DNA from: an uncultured Flavobacterium sp.
GTDB taxonomy: Bacteria; Bacteroidota; Bacteroidia; Flavobacteriales; Flavobacteriaceae
Length of the DNA: 22,027 nucleotides
Direction: 5' to 3'
Assembly (NCBI RefSeq): GCF_946482535.1
Contig: NZ_CAMLRU010000020.1
Location: forward strand, 1-22,027
Below are positions 8,026 through 15,538 of this stretch, piece after piece (position 1 is the first letter of the stretch; every line of letters starts with the position of its first letter). The notes under the pieces are model-generated. The model saw nothing but the letters and a program-made list of their open reading frames with translations. It did not search any database and was not told the DNA's origin. Made by a program: the position numbers and the translations under genes.

Positions 8026-8033
8026 CAAAAGTA
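8026..8033 (-). promoter_or_regulatory. Predicted -7 promoter element for the GldH-like gene
   Basis: TACTTTTG on the minus strand is an exact match to TAnnTTTG, 55 bases upstream of the GldH-like start, in the 128-base gap after radA. No clear TTG is present at the -33 position, so support is partial. Confidence 0.4.
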
Positions 8034-8098
8034 ATTGCGGCGACCGGTTTTAAATTTATATAATTTAAGGAATAATTTATAGGATTTGGGAATCCAAA

Positions 8099-9460
8099 TT
8101 ATCCGAACAATTGCTCGACTACTTCCTCAATTTTGGAGACCAAAACAATTTTGATGAGCGGATTTTTCACGGCAATCTTGTTGTATTTAGACACAAAAAT
8201 GGTCGAAAAACCTAACTTTTCGGCTTCTTGAATGCGCTGTTCTACGCGATTCACCGGACGGATTTCACCGGACAAACCGACTTCGCCTGCAAAACAAACA
8301 TCTTTGCCTACAGCTATATCCTCATTAGAGGATAAAATCGCCGCAACAACCGCTAAATCAATCGCCGGATCATCTACCGAAATTCCACCGGTAACATTCA
8401 GGAAAACATCTTTAGTGCCGAGTCGGAAACCGGCGCGTTTTTCCAATACGGCCAAAATCATGTTCAATCGTTTGGCATTGTAACCCGTAGTGCTTCTTTG
8501 CGGTGTGCCGTATACAGCGGTCGAAACCAGCGCCTGAATTTCAATCATCAACGGACGCATCCCTTCTAAAGTGGAAGCGATGGCGGTTCCTGATAATTCT
8601 TCTTCGCGATGCGAAATTAAAATCTCTGACGGATTTGAAACTTCTCTTAAACCCGAACCTTGCATTTCGTAGATGCCTAATTCGGCGGTAGAACCAAAAC
8701 GGTTTTTAAGCGAACGAAGAATTCGGTACACGTGATTTCTATCGCCTTCAAATTGTAAAACGGTATCGACCATGTGTTCCAAAATCTTGGGTCCGGCGAT
8801 GTTGCCGTCTTTGGTAATGTGGCCAATAAGAATCACCGGAATGTTGGTTTCTTTCGCAAACTTAATCAGCTCTGCGGTGGTTTCTCTAATTTGAGAAATG
8901 CTTCCGGCGGTGGATTCAATATAATCGGTGTGCAAGGTTTGAATCGAATCGATGATGACAATATCGGGTTCGGTTTCTACGATGTGACGGAAAATATTTT
9001 GCGTTTTGGTTTCGGTTAAGATATAGCAATTGTCACTGTTCGGATTGATTCTTTCCGCGCGCATTTTGATTTGCTTCTGACTTTCTTCACCCGAAACATA
9101 TAAAGTTTTATAAGGTAATTTTAAAGAAATTTGCAACAGTAACGTACTCTTTCCGATGCCGGGTTCGCCACCCAATAAGATTAACGAACCGGGAACAATA
9201 CCGCCGCCAAGTACGCGGTTTAATTCGCTGTCTGTAGTGTCCATTCGCACTTCTTGTGTCGAATCGATTTCTTTGATGCGGAGCGGTTTTGAAACTCTTT
9301 TGGTGTCAGAAGGATCGGGTTTCCAGCTTTGTTTTTCTTCTTTTTGGATAATCTCCTCGGCTATGGTATTCCATTCTTTACAGGCATTGCATTGGCCTTG
9401 CCATTTGGCATATTGCGTACCACAGTTTTGACAAAAAAAAGCAGTTTTAAGTTTCGACAT
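8099..9460 (-). CDS. radA: DNA repair protein RadA
   Basis: A 453-residue protein of full family length. The N-terminal zinc finger has Cys10, Cys13, Cys24 and Cys27 (CQNCG and CNACKEW). The RecA-like ATPase has Walker A GGEPGIGKST (97-106), Walker B VIIDS (168-172) and the RadA signature KNRFGS (252-257). Residues about 285-453 form the Lon-protease-like domain (KRLNMILAVLEKR, GGISVDDPAIDLA, AGEVGLSGEIRP). RadA is a DNA-dependent ATPase that helps branch migration in homologous recombination. It is last in the run that begins with panC, starting 11 bases after the esterase-like gene, so it probably shares that transcript. Nothing is truncated or missing. Confidence 0.97.
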   Translation of the reverse strand: MSKLKTAFFCQNCGTQYAKWQGQCNACKEWNTIAEEIIQKEEKQSWKPDPSDTKRVSKPLRIKEIDSTQEVRMDTTDSELNRVLGGGIVPGSLILLGGEPGIGKSTLLLQISLKLPYKTLYVSGEESQKQIKMRAERINPNSDNCYILTETKTQNIFRHIVETEPDIVIIDSIQTLHTDYIESTAGSISQIRETTAELIKFAKETNIPVILIGHITKDGNIAGPKILEHMVDTVLQFEGDRNHVYRILRSLKNRFGSTAELGIYEMQGSGLREVSNPSEILISHREEELSGTAIASTLEGMRPLMIEIQALVSTAVYGTPQRSTTGYNAKRLNMILAVLEKRAGFRLGTKDVFLNVTGGISVDDPAIDLAVVAAILSSNEDIAVGKDVCFAGEVGLSGEIRPVNRVEQRIQEAEKLGFSTIFVSKYNKIAVKNPLIKIVLVSKIEEVVEQLFG

Positions 9461-9471
9461 TTAGGGTATTT

Positions 9472-10722
9472 TTATTCTGATTTTTTTTCTTCGGTTGGTG
9501 TTTCAGATGGCGGTGTATCTGCGGGAACTTCCTCAGTTGGAGGCGTTTCTTCAATCACTTCCTCTTTTTTGTTTTTGAGTTCTCCTTTTAAGGCATCAGC
9601 TCTTTCCAGCATCATGTCTTTGGTTAAATCTCCGATTTCTTCTTTTTGAAAAGCGGTTTGGTAACTCTTGATAGCTCTTTTGGTGTCGCCTGTTTTTTCA
9701 TACATCTGTCCCAAATGATAATCAGCCAGCATAGCTTTAGGGTAATTTTTTCGAGCCAATTGTGATAATTCGTCAAATTCTACGTAAGCTTTGTTTTTCA
9801 AAATGGCCGCTTCAATGGCTTTGAAATCGTTGATTCTGATTTGTAGTTTCAGACCCAAAACGTTTTCGAGTATGGCATATTTATCGACTAAATATTTCAC
9901 ATAACCCGAAGGCAAGACGGCAATTTTTTCCTGAAATTCCACCGTAGAAATCGGCTGGTAAACCGAGAATATTTGGTACAAAGCACTCGGAATCGCATGC
10001 AATACCAAAGAATAGTGTGAAGCCCCTTTGAACTCTTCATACAAATAATTGAGTTTTGGATTTTTCACATTTTTAGCGGCAGCGTCCAGGGCTTGAATGC
10101 GGGTTTTCATTTTTTTCATATCGCCTTCTGCCGAACAATGATAGTAAAAAGTAGTTTGTTGCATAGCGGCCAAACGCTCCGGAATTTGCTCTTCCATCCC
10201 TTCGGGAAGTTCGGGGCTCATAGAAATATAAGCGTTAAATATTGGTTGGTCTTTGTACAAATAGCAATTCAAAAAAGCGGCAGTAGTGTCTAAGCCGGCC
10301 ACCATTCTGAAAGGTGCGGTACGGAAGTTTTTTTGGATAATCGGAATCAATTCCATGCCCACAAATTCGAAGAAATCGGCTCCTTTTTCGGAAGGCAAAC
10401 CGGTGGTTTCGTCAAAAGTACAATCGCTTTCGCGTTCGTTATTTTTATTTTGGCTGATGCCCACCACAATGACTTCAGGCAAATCGTCCCAATAATACCC
10501 ATAACTCAAAGCGCCTTGAAAAGCATCAAAAAGAAAGTCACCGTCAAAAAGGATTAACAAAGGATATTTCTGTGCTTTGTTTTTATCGTAAGAAGGCGGA
10601 AGTCCGATTTTGATTTCGCGGTCTTCATTCAGTTTTTGAGAAGTTATAGTGTCAGTGATGGTTCTTTGAGCAAATAAATGTCCGGAACCTACAAACAGCA
10701 ACAGTAAAAACAATTGTTTCAT
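9472..10722 (-). CDS. Esterase-D-like alpha/beta-hydrolase fold protein with TPR and acidic tail; nucleophile Ser replaced by Asp
   Basis: A 416-residue exported protein, started at the ATG at 10722 because a signal peptide follows (MKQLFLLLLFVGSGHLFAQ). A start 16 codons upstream would overlap the promoter motif at 10767-10774. Residues about 25-255 match the putative esterase (Esterase D/Fes) fold: YPLLILFDGD (53-62), VIVVGISQN (84-92), a nucleophile-elbow region RMVAGLDTTAAF (139-150), and GASHYS with His236. Family members have GxSxGG at the elbow; here the residue at the Ser position is Asp145 and the second Gly is lost. Ordinary serine esterase activity is therefore doubtful. About 326-362 is a TPR-like helix pair (YHLGQMYEKTGDTKRAIKSY). 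Residues 386-416 form a Glu/Pro/Thr-rich low-complexity tail. It lies between the flippase-like gene and radA. Confidence 0.78.
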   Translation of the reverse strand: MKQLFLLLLFVGSGHLFAQRTITDTITSQKLNEDREIKIGLPPSYDKNKAQKYPLLILFDGDFLFDAFQGALSYGYYWDDLPEVIVVGISQNKNNERESDCTFDETTGLPSEKGADFFEFVGMELIPIIQKNFRTAPFRMVAGLDTTAAFLNCYLYKDQPIFNAYISMSPELPEGMEEQIPERLAAMQQTTFYYHCSAEGDMKKMKTRIQALDAAAKNVKNPKLNYLYEEFKGASHYSLVLHAIPSALYQIFSVYQPISTVEFQEKIAVLPSGYVKYLVDKYAILENVLGLKLQIRINDFKAIEAAILKNKAYVEFDELSQLARKNYPKAMLADYHLGQMYEKTGDTKRAIKSYQTAFQKEEIGDLTKDMMLERADALKGELKNKKEEVIEETPPTEEVPADTPPSETPTEEKKSE

Positions 10723-10766
10723 AGGGATAGATTTTTGGTTAATCAGCAATTGCGCTAAAATGATTA

Positions 10767-10774
10767 GCAAGATA
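10767..10774 (-). promoter_or_regulatory. Possible internal promoter element for the esterase-like gene
   Basis: TATCTTGC on the minus strand resembles TAnnTTTG at 6 of 8 positions. It lies 44 bases before the chosen start and overlaps the end of the upstream gene's reading frame region. No TTG is found at a good distance, so this is weak. Confidence 0.25.
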
Positions 10775-10779
10775 GTAAA

Positions 10780-11745
10780 TTATTTATTGCTATTGAACAC
10801 CGGAAGCAAAACATAGGAAATCAATCCGAGTAGAATGGCCAAGATGGTTTGAGAGGTCCAAACCAGCCAGCCGAAGGCAATTCCAATATCATTTGAAATG
10901 CCGTAAAGGGAGAAAATTAAGGCGATGGAAAAGGGATAAGCACCTAGTCCGCCGTTGGAAAAACCTACAGCCAAACTACCGAAAATGAATCCCATAATGA
11001 CAATGTCAAAGCTGATTTCTGAGGTTTCGGGCAAGGCAAAAATGGCCACATAAAACATGGTCAAATAGGTAATCCAGATGAAAAAAGAGTGGAAAAGGTA
11101 TTTCCATTTGGTCTTCATTTTTAAGACAGTCATCATGCCTTCGACCAAACCGGACAACTTTTTCTTTAATTTTAAGAGAATTGGCCATTCGGCATAAATC
11201 CAAATCAGCAAAAAGACAATGCCTAAAATAACTGCCGCAATACCGTAATAAATTAACAATTGCAGAGAAACGTTTTTGCTCAATAAGAAATTGTAAATCT
11301 CATCAAACTGGGAAATGAATCCGATAAAAACAAACAGTAAGAAAATCAATAAATCTACAATCCTTTCCGCTACTATGGTCCCGAAGGCTTTGTCAAAAGG
11401 CACGTCTTCGTATTTTTTTAAAAGCGCAGCACGGGTAATTTCGCCGGAGCGCGGCACGGTTAAATTCACCAAATAAGATACGCTTACAGTAAAGAAATTG
11501 TTATAAAATTTGGTTTGGTATCCCAAATGATTCAAGGCAAATTTCCAGCGGTAAGCCCTTGACCAATAACCCACACAAGCAATGACCAGTGACAAAAGGA
11601 TATAAGAATAGTTGGCCTTTTGAAAACTGTTTTTTATTTTGTCAATTTCGTCCGGTTTTAGCGTAGTGTATTGATAGTAAATGATGCCGATTCCTATAAA
11701 AAGAGGAACAAGAATAGTCAGCCATTTGCTAATTTGCTTTTTCAA
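10780..11745 (-). CDS. Flippase-like (lysylphosphatidylglycerol synthase TM region) integral membrane protein
   Basis: A 321-residue inner-membrane protein with about seven or eight hydrophobic helices (near 8-25, 46-64, 84-99, 128-148, 163-186, 216-238, 245-265 and 285-316). It shows the family's PRSGEITRAALLKKY (98-112), AERIVDLLIF (126-135), and a GGLGAYPFSIAL loop (about 266-277). Only the membrane region is present; the catalytic half that transfers lysine is absent, as in stand-alone family members. Its substrate is unknown. The start codon is TTG at 11745. The frame has a stop four codons upstream, there is no internal ATG before the second half of the protein, and the Met-Lys-Lys-Gln start fits relatives. 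The TTG lies 4 bases after the panD stop, so it is likely co-translated with panD. Confidence 0.82.
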   Translation of the reverse strand: MKKQISKWLTILVPLFIGIGIIYYQYTTLKPDEIDKIKNSFQKANYSYILLSLVIACVGYWSRAYRWKFALNHLGYQTKFYNNFFTVSVSYLVNLTVPRSGEITRAALLKKYEDVPFDKAFGTIVAERIVDLLIFLLFVFIGFISQFDEIYNFLLSKNVSLQLLIYYGIAAVILGIVFLLIWIYAEWPILLKLKKKLSGLVEGMMTVLKMKTKWKYLFHSFFIWITYLTMFYVAIFALPETSEISFDIVIMGFIFGSLAVGFSNGGLGAYPFSIALIFSLYGISNDIGIAFGWLVWTSQTILAILLGLISYVLLPVFNSNK

Positions 11746-11749
11746 AAGA

Positions 11750-12100
11750 CTAGGTCAGGGAGTTATCTTTTTCATTGGGAAAAACCATCCAAGGTTTGAA
11801 GGTTTTGGCTTTTTCAAAATCCATAATCGCATAAGACATGATGATGATGATGTCGTCTTTTTGAACTTTTCGGGCGGCCGGACCGTTGAGGGTTATTTCT
11901 CCGGAGTTTCTGAGACCTTTGATGACATAGGTTTCAAAACGTTCTCCGTTATTGACATTTACGATGGAAACTTTTTCGCCTTCGATGAGGTTTGCGGCTT
12001 CCATTAGGGTTTCATCAATGGTAATGCTGCCAATATAATTTAAATCGGCACCGGTTACTTTTACACGATGAATTTTAGATTTTACTACTTGAATTTGCAT
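11750..12100 (-). CDS. panD: Aspartate 1-decarboxylase precursor
   Basis: A 116-residue pyruvoyl enzyme of normal family length. It makes beta-alanine from aspartate for pantothenate synthesis. The self-cleavage site is visible: Tyr22-Ile23-Gly24-Ser25 in a YIGSITID stretch, where Ser25 becomes the pyruvoyl group. Conserved Lys9 and the [11 protein letters not shown] and LNGPAARK (71-78) segments are present. It follows panC by 14 bases and supplies that enzyme's second substrate. A TACCTTTG motif sits 4 bases before the ATG, which could give a separate, nearly leaderless transcript. Confidence 0.96.
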   Translation of the reverse strand: MQIQVVKSKIHRVKVTGADLNYIGSITIDETLMEAANLIEGEKVSIVNVNNGERFETYVIKGLRNSGEITLNGPAARKVQKDDIIIIMSYAIMDFEKAKTFKPWMVFPNEKDNSLT

Positions 12101-12104
12101 GGGG

Positions 12105-12137
12105 CAAAGGTAAATTATTTTAGTGAAATAGTGTCAA
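12105..12137 (-). promoter_or_regulatory. Possible promoter overlapping the panC end, driving panD
   Basis: On the minus strand TTG (12135-12137) is followed after 22 bases by TACCTTTG (12105-12112), an exact TAnnTTTG match. The spacing is slightly long. The panD ATG (12100) begins only 4 bases later, so a transcript from here would have essentially no leader. Confidence 0.4.
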
Positions 12138-12963
12138 TCAATCGAATATTGTTGACAAAAACGGCAATAAACGCTCGGTATTTTTTGTTTTTACTTTTTC
12201 GGATACAAGGCAACAAGGTGGCTTCGTCGGCGATTTGGAAATACTCTAAAGCAAAAGTCTTGTTTTGTTCAAATGCTTTGGTAACCCAATGGGTGACTTC
12301 AGTGGCCGATTTTTGAGCGAATAATTGTTTGGCTTGTTTTAGGGTTTTGTAGATGATAGCCGCCTCATTCTTCTCGGTCGCGGAGAGTCTTTCATTTCTG
12401 GAACTCATGGCCAAACCATTAGGTTCTCTGTAAATAGGACAGCCGATAATTTTTACGGGCAGTTGCTCTTTTTCAACCATTTTTTTTACAATCTGTAACT
12501 GCTGAAAATCCTTTTCGCCAAAATAAGCGTGGGTTGGTTTTACTATTTCAAAAAGTCTTTTGACGATTGTTCCAACTCCATCAAAATGACCGGGACGGAA
12601 TTGGCCTTCCATTTGGTGTTCCAAACCGTCAAAATCAAAATGTTGTGATACCGTTTTGCCTTTGTAAATGTCTTCTACACTTGGAGCATAAACGATAATT
12701 TTATCAGAAACCGATTTGATTTTTTCGACATCAGCCTCTAATGTTCGCGGGTATTTGGCCAAGTCTTCGGCATTGTTGAATTGTGTCGGATTGACAAAAA
12801 TACTCATAACCACTACCGCATTATTTTTCAAGGCTTCCGATAAAAGCGACAAGTGTCCTTGGTGAAGCGCACCCATAGTCGGCACAAAGCCGATAGCTGT
12901 TGTATCGTTGGAAACAGTGGCTAAATGAGAAACTAATTCATTCTGAGTGTTAAAAATGAGCAT
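12115..12963 (-). CDS. panC: Pantothenate synthetase
   Basis: A 282-residue cytoplasmic enzyme that joins pantoate and beta-alanine using ATP to form pantothenate, the coenzyme A precursor. It shows the nucleotidyl-transferase HxGH site within [10 protein letters not shown] (His34, His37), FVNPTQF (56-62), [16 protein letters not shown] (123-138), GEKDFQQ (149-155) and GLAMSSRN (183-190). Length is normal and no key residue is missing. It begins a minus-strand cluster with panD 14 bases downstream. The promoter faces away from the plus-strand glycogen-synthase-like gene across a 106-base divergent gap. Confidence 0.97.
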   Translation of the reverse strand: MLIFNTQNELVSHLATVSNDTTAIGFVPTMGALHQGHLSLLSEALKNNAVVVMSIFVNPTQFNNAEDLAKYPRTLEADVEKIKSVSDKIIVYAPSVEDIYKGKTVSQHFDFDGLEHQMEGQFRPGHFDGVGTIVKRLFEIVKPTHAYFGEKDFQQLQIVKKMVEKEQLPVKIIGCPIYREPNGLAMSSRNERLSATEKNEAAIIYKTLKQAKQLFAQKSATEVTHWVTKAFEQNKTFALEYFQIADEATLLPCIRKSKNKKYRAFIAVFVNNIRLIDTISLK

Positions 12964-12984
12964 TGGCTTTCAGTAAATGAGTTG

Positions 12985-12992
12985 CAAACTTA
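12985..12992 (-). promoter_or_regulatory. Predicted -7 promoter element for panC
   Basis: TAAGTTTG on the minus strand is an exact TAnnTTTG match, 21 bases before the panC ATG. At the -33 spacing (19 bases) the sequence is ATG instead of TTG. Confidence 0.5.
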
Positions 12993-13023
12993 CTATTTTC
13001 ATAAATAACTGCATAAATTTTTG

Positions 13024-13031
13024 TACTTTTG
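13024..13031 (+). promoter_or_regulatory. Predicted -7 promoter element for the glycogen-synthase-like/DUF4270/glmS unit
   Basis: TACTTTTG is an exact TAnnTTTG match, 38 bases before the ATG at 13070. No TTG is seen at the right distance upstream. The element is back to back with that of panC, so the two upstream regions overlap and the genes may compete or share control. Confidence 0.5.
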
Positions 13032-13069
13032 CCTGTTTTTTATTGCCAATAAATAAAGTAAAATAGATT

Positions 13070-13876
13070 ATGGAAGATAAGAGGATATTGTATGTATCAT
13101 CTGAAGTGGTGCCTTATCTGGCTGAAAATGAGGTTTCTTTAATGTCTTATGACGTTCCAAAAATGATTAATGATCAAGGCGGGCAAATAAGAATATTTAT
13201 GCCCAGGTATGGAAATATCAACGAAAGAAGGCATCAATTGCACGAAGTTATCCGATTATCCGGAATGAATTTAGTAGTCAATGATTTGGATATGCCTTTG
13301 ATTATCAAAGTGGCATCCATCCCAAAAGAGAGAATACAAGTTTACTTTATAGACAATGATGAGTATTTTAAACGCAAAGCGACCTTTAGCGATGAAGAAG
13401 GAGTATTGTATCCCGATAATGATGAAAGAGCTATTTTCTTTGCCAAAGGCGTAGTAGAAACCGTTAAAAAATTAAATTGGGTTCCCGATATCATTCACGT
13501 TCACGGTTGGATGGCCGGATTGTTGCCGGTGTATATGAAGCATTATTACAAAGACGAAGCCTTGTTTTCGGATACTAAAATTGTGACTTCAGTATACAGC
13601 CAATCTTTTGACGGTACTTTGGATACGGAAATGATCAATAAAATAAAGTTTGATAATATTCCGCAAGAAGCCATTCAAGATTTAGAATTGCCTAATTATG
13701 AAAATCTTATCAAGTCTTCTGTTCAGCATTCTGATGCCGTTATAATTGCTTCCGAAAATGTGTCGTCAAGTTTAACAAAATTTATAGAATCTTCAGGAAA
13801 ACCTTTTTTACCTTTCGCCTCGAAAGACAAATTTGCAGAAGCGTATACTAACTTCTACAAAGAAATGCTCGCTTAA
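13070..13876 (+). CDS. Short glycogen/starch synthase-like (GT5 N-terminal domain only) protein
   Basis: A 268-residue cytoplasmic protein matching only the N-terminal Rossmann domain of glycogen synthase (about 470 residues usual). Visible family features are ILYVSSEVVPY (6-16), IRIFMPRYGNI (40-50), IIHVHGWMAGLLPVY (141-155) and the NYENLIKSSVQHSDAVIIAS stretch (about 216-235). The ADP-glucose-binding KxGGL loop that should follow EVVPY reads LAENEVSLMS instead, and the usual HDWH of the HxHDWH motif reads HGWM. The whole C-terminal nucleotide-binding domain is absent. Activity as a glycogen synthase is therefore unlikely. The reading frame is intact and stays close to a DUF4270 gene (16-base gap) and glmS, so it is not a decayed fragment. 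A regulatory or scaffold role is possible but unproven. Confidence 0.77.
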   Translation: MEDKRILYVSSEVVPYLAENEVSLMSYDVPKMINDQGGQIRIFMPRYGNINERRHQLHEVIRLSGMNLVVNDLDMPLIIKVASIPKERIQVYFIDNDEYFKRKATFSDEEGVLYPDNDERAIFFAKGVVETVKKLNWVPDIIHVHGWMAGLLPVYMKHYYKDEALFSDTKIVTSVYSQSFDGTLDTEMINKIKFDNIPQEAIQDLELPNYENLIKSSVQHSDAVIIASENVSSSLTKFIESSGKPFLPFASKDKFAEAYTNFYKEMLA

Positions 13877-13892
13877 ATAATTATTCAGATTT

Positions 13893-15527
13893 ATGTTTAC
13901 AAAACCGTACGTGACCAAGATTTTTTTCGGACTGATAGTCCTCACATTGTTTGTTGCTTGTGACAAAGACTTTAATGAAATAGGGACAGATATTGTTGGG
14001 GATGACCATTTTGGTTTTGACAGATATACCGGAGCTACCGTAAAGGCTTACAATCAAAAGTTAGGACCTATTGCCTCAAACAATTTGCCCATTAATGCCT
14101 TAGGTTTTTATACCAATCCGGCTTATGGAACCACTCAAGCTAATTTTGTGACCCAAGTAGAATTGGATGATGAAGATCCAACGTTCAATAACACTGATCC
14201 GGATGATTATTTGAACTTGCCCGAAATTGACAGTGTCATTTTAAACGTGCCTTATTTCAGTACGCTTTTAGAAATCGATGAAGATAATCATAGAACTTAT
14301 GAGTTGGACTCGATTTACGGACCTGCTGAATCAAAATTCCAGTTGAGCGTTTACCAATCTAATTATTTTTTAAGAGATTTAGATCCCAGCCAATCTTTAG
14401 CGGAAAGACAGCTTTATTACACCGATATGGACGCGGTGATTAACGCCAATAAAATTCCGGTATTGCTTAATGATGCTGCAAATGCGAATGAAAACAGTCA
14501 ATTCTTTTTTGATAAAAGAGAACACATGACGCCTGTTCCTGACGAAGAGGATGAAACCATAATCGATTCAATCAGATCGGTTCCTTCTATGCGTTTGCAT
14601 TTAAAAAAGAGTGTGTTTACCAATTTGCTTTTTGGTTCATCAACCACTCATTTGGAGAGCAATACGGCGTTTAAAAATTATTTCCGCGGGTTATATTTTA
14701 AAGTAGAAAACGGAAATCCCGGTCAAATGGCCATGATTAATTTCAAAGGCGGATCAATCACGGTGCATTACAAGGAAGATAAAAAGAGAACGATTGACGG
14801 GGAAACAACTTTTGATAGAGTAAGCAAAACGCTAACCATGAGTTTAGAGGGAAACACCGTAAGTTTGCTTAATAATTCTAACGAGAATAACGATTATTTG
14901 ACAGCCACGGCCAACGCCGCCGATGAAGCCCAGAAGTTGTATGTAAAAGGAGGACAGGGTTCAATGGCAGTTATAGACATTTTCGGTCCCGATGCCGATA
15001 ATGACGGAATCGCAGACGAAATAGAAGCCATCAAAGCTAACGGCTGGTTAATCAACGAAGCCAATTTGACTTTTTATGTTGACAGAACGGCTATGCAAAA
15101 TGATAATATTAAAGAGCCCTTGCGTGTCTTCTTATTTGATTTGAACAATAAAAAGGTCTTGGTTGATTATACTTATGATTTTACGACCAACTCGGCTTAT
15201 CCCAAATTTGCAAAATACGTTCACAGCGGAATTCTGGAAATTGATGAGAATAGCGACGAAAGAGGAGTGAGATACAAAGTCAGAATTACCAATCACGTCA
15301 GAGATTTGATTTCTAAAGATTCTACCAATGTAAGACTCGGGCTTTCGGTTACAGAAACTATCAATAATGTTGCGTTTTCTAAATTGAAAACCGCAAACAG
15401 CAATACAGACAGTGCGCCAAGCATGTCCGTGTTGAGTCCGTTGGGCACCATTTTATACGGTAGCCATCCGAGTGTTCCGGATGACAAAAGATTAAAACTT
15501 GAGATTTATTATACCAAACCTGATTAA
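13893..15527 (+). CDS. DUF4270 lipoprotein
   Basis: A 544-residue lipoprotein matching the DUF4270 layout common in Bacteroidota. A hydrophobic signal (8-22) ends in a VACD lipobox with Cys23. The next residues, Asp-Lys-Asp-Phe-Asn-Glu, are acidic as in surface-export signals of Bacteroidota lipoproteins, so exposure on the cell surface is plausible. Family-like segments include [11 protein letters not shown] (28-38) and [13 protein letters not shown]. Residues 367-376 ([10 protein letters not shown]) form a calcium-binding-type loop like thrombospondin type 3 repeats. The C-terminal part ends in a beta-rich [20 protein letters not shown] stretch. No enzymatic motif is seen and the function is unknown. 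It is sandwiched between the short glycogen-synthase-like gene and glmS with gaps of 16 and 11 bases, so it is probably in their operon. Confidence 0.82.
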   Translation: MFTKPYVTKIFFGLIVLTLFVACDKDFNEIGTDIVGDDHFGFDRYTGATVKAYNQKLGPIASNNLPINALGFYTNPAYGTTQANFVTQVELDDEDPTFNNTDPDDYLNLPEIDSVILNVPYFSTLLEIDEDNHRTYELDSIYGPAESKFQLSVYQSNYFLRDLDPSQSLAERQLYYTDMDAVINANKIPVLLNDAANANENSQFFFDKREHMTPVPDEEDETIIDSIRSVPSMRLHLKKSVFTNLLFGSSTTHLESNTAFKNYFRGLYFKVENGNPGQMAMINFKGGSITVHYKEDKKRTIDGETTFDRVSKTLTMSLEGNTVSLLNNSNENNDYLTATANAADEAQKLYVKGGQGSMAVIDIFGPDADNDGIADEIEAIKANGWLINEANLTFYVDRTAMQNDNIKEPLRVFLFDLNNKKVLVDYTYDFTTNSAYPKFAKYVHSGILEIDENSDERGVRYKVRITNHVRDLISKDSTNVRLGLSVTETINNVAFSKLKTANSNTDSAPSMSVLSPLGTILYGSHPSVPDDKRLKLEIYYTKPD

Positions 15528-15538
15528 TTTATAAAACT

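Noticed and set aside
8075..8098. Hairpin GGATT/AATCC just after the radA stop
   Set aside because: Only 5 base pairs and no T run, so no terminator is called.
10723..10770. Upstream in-frame extension of the esterase-like protein
   Set aside because: The signal peptide starts at the downstream Met, and the extension overlaps a promoter-like motif.
15528..15538. Possible glmS ribozyme upstream of glmS
   Set aside because: The gap is only 11 bases and no ribozyme core is seen. That ribozyme is known from Firmicutes.
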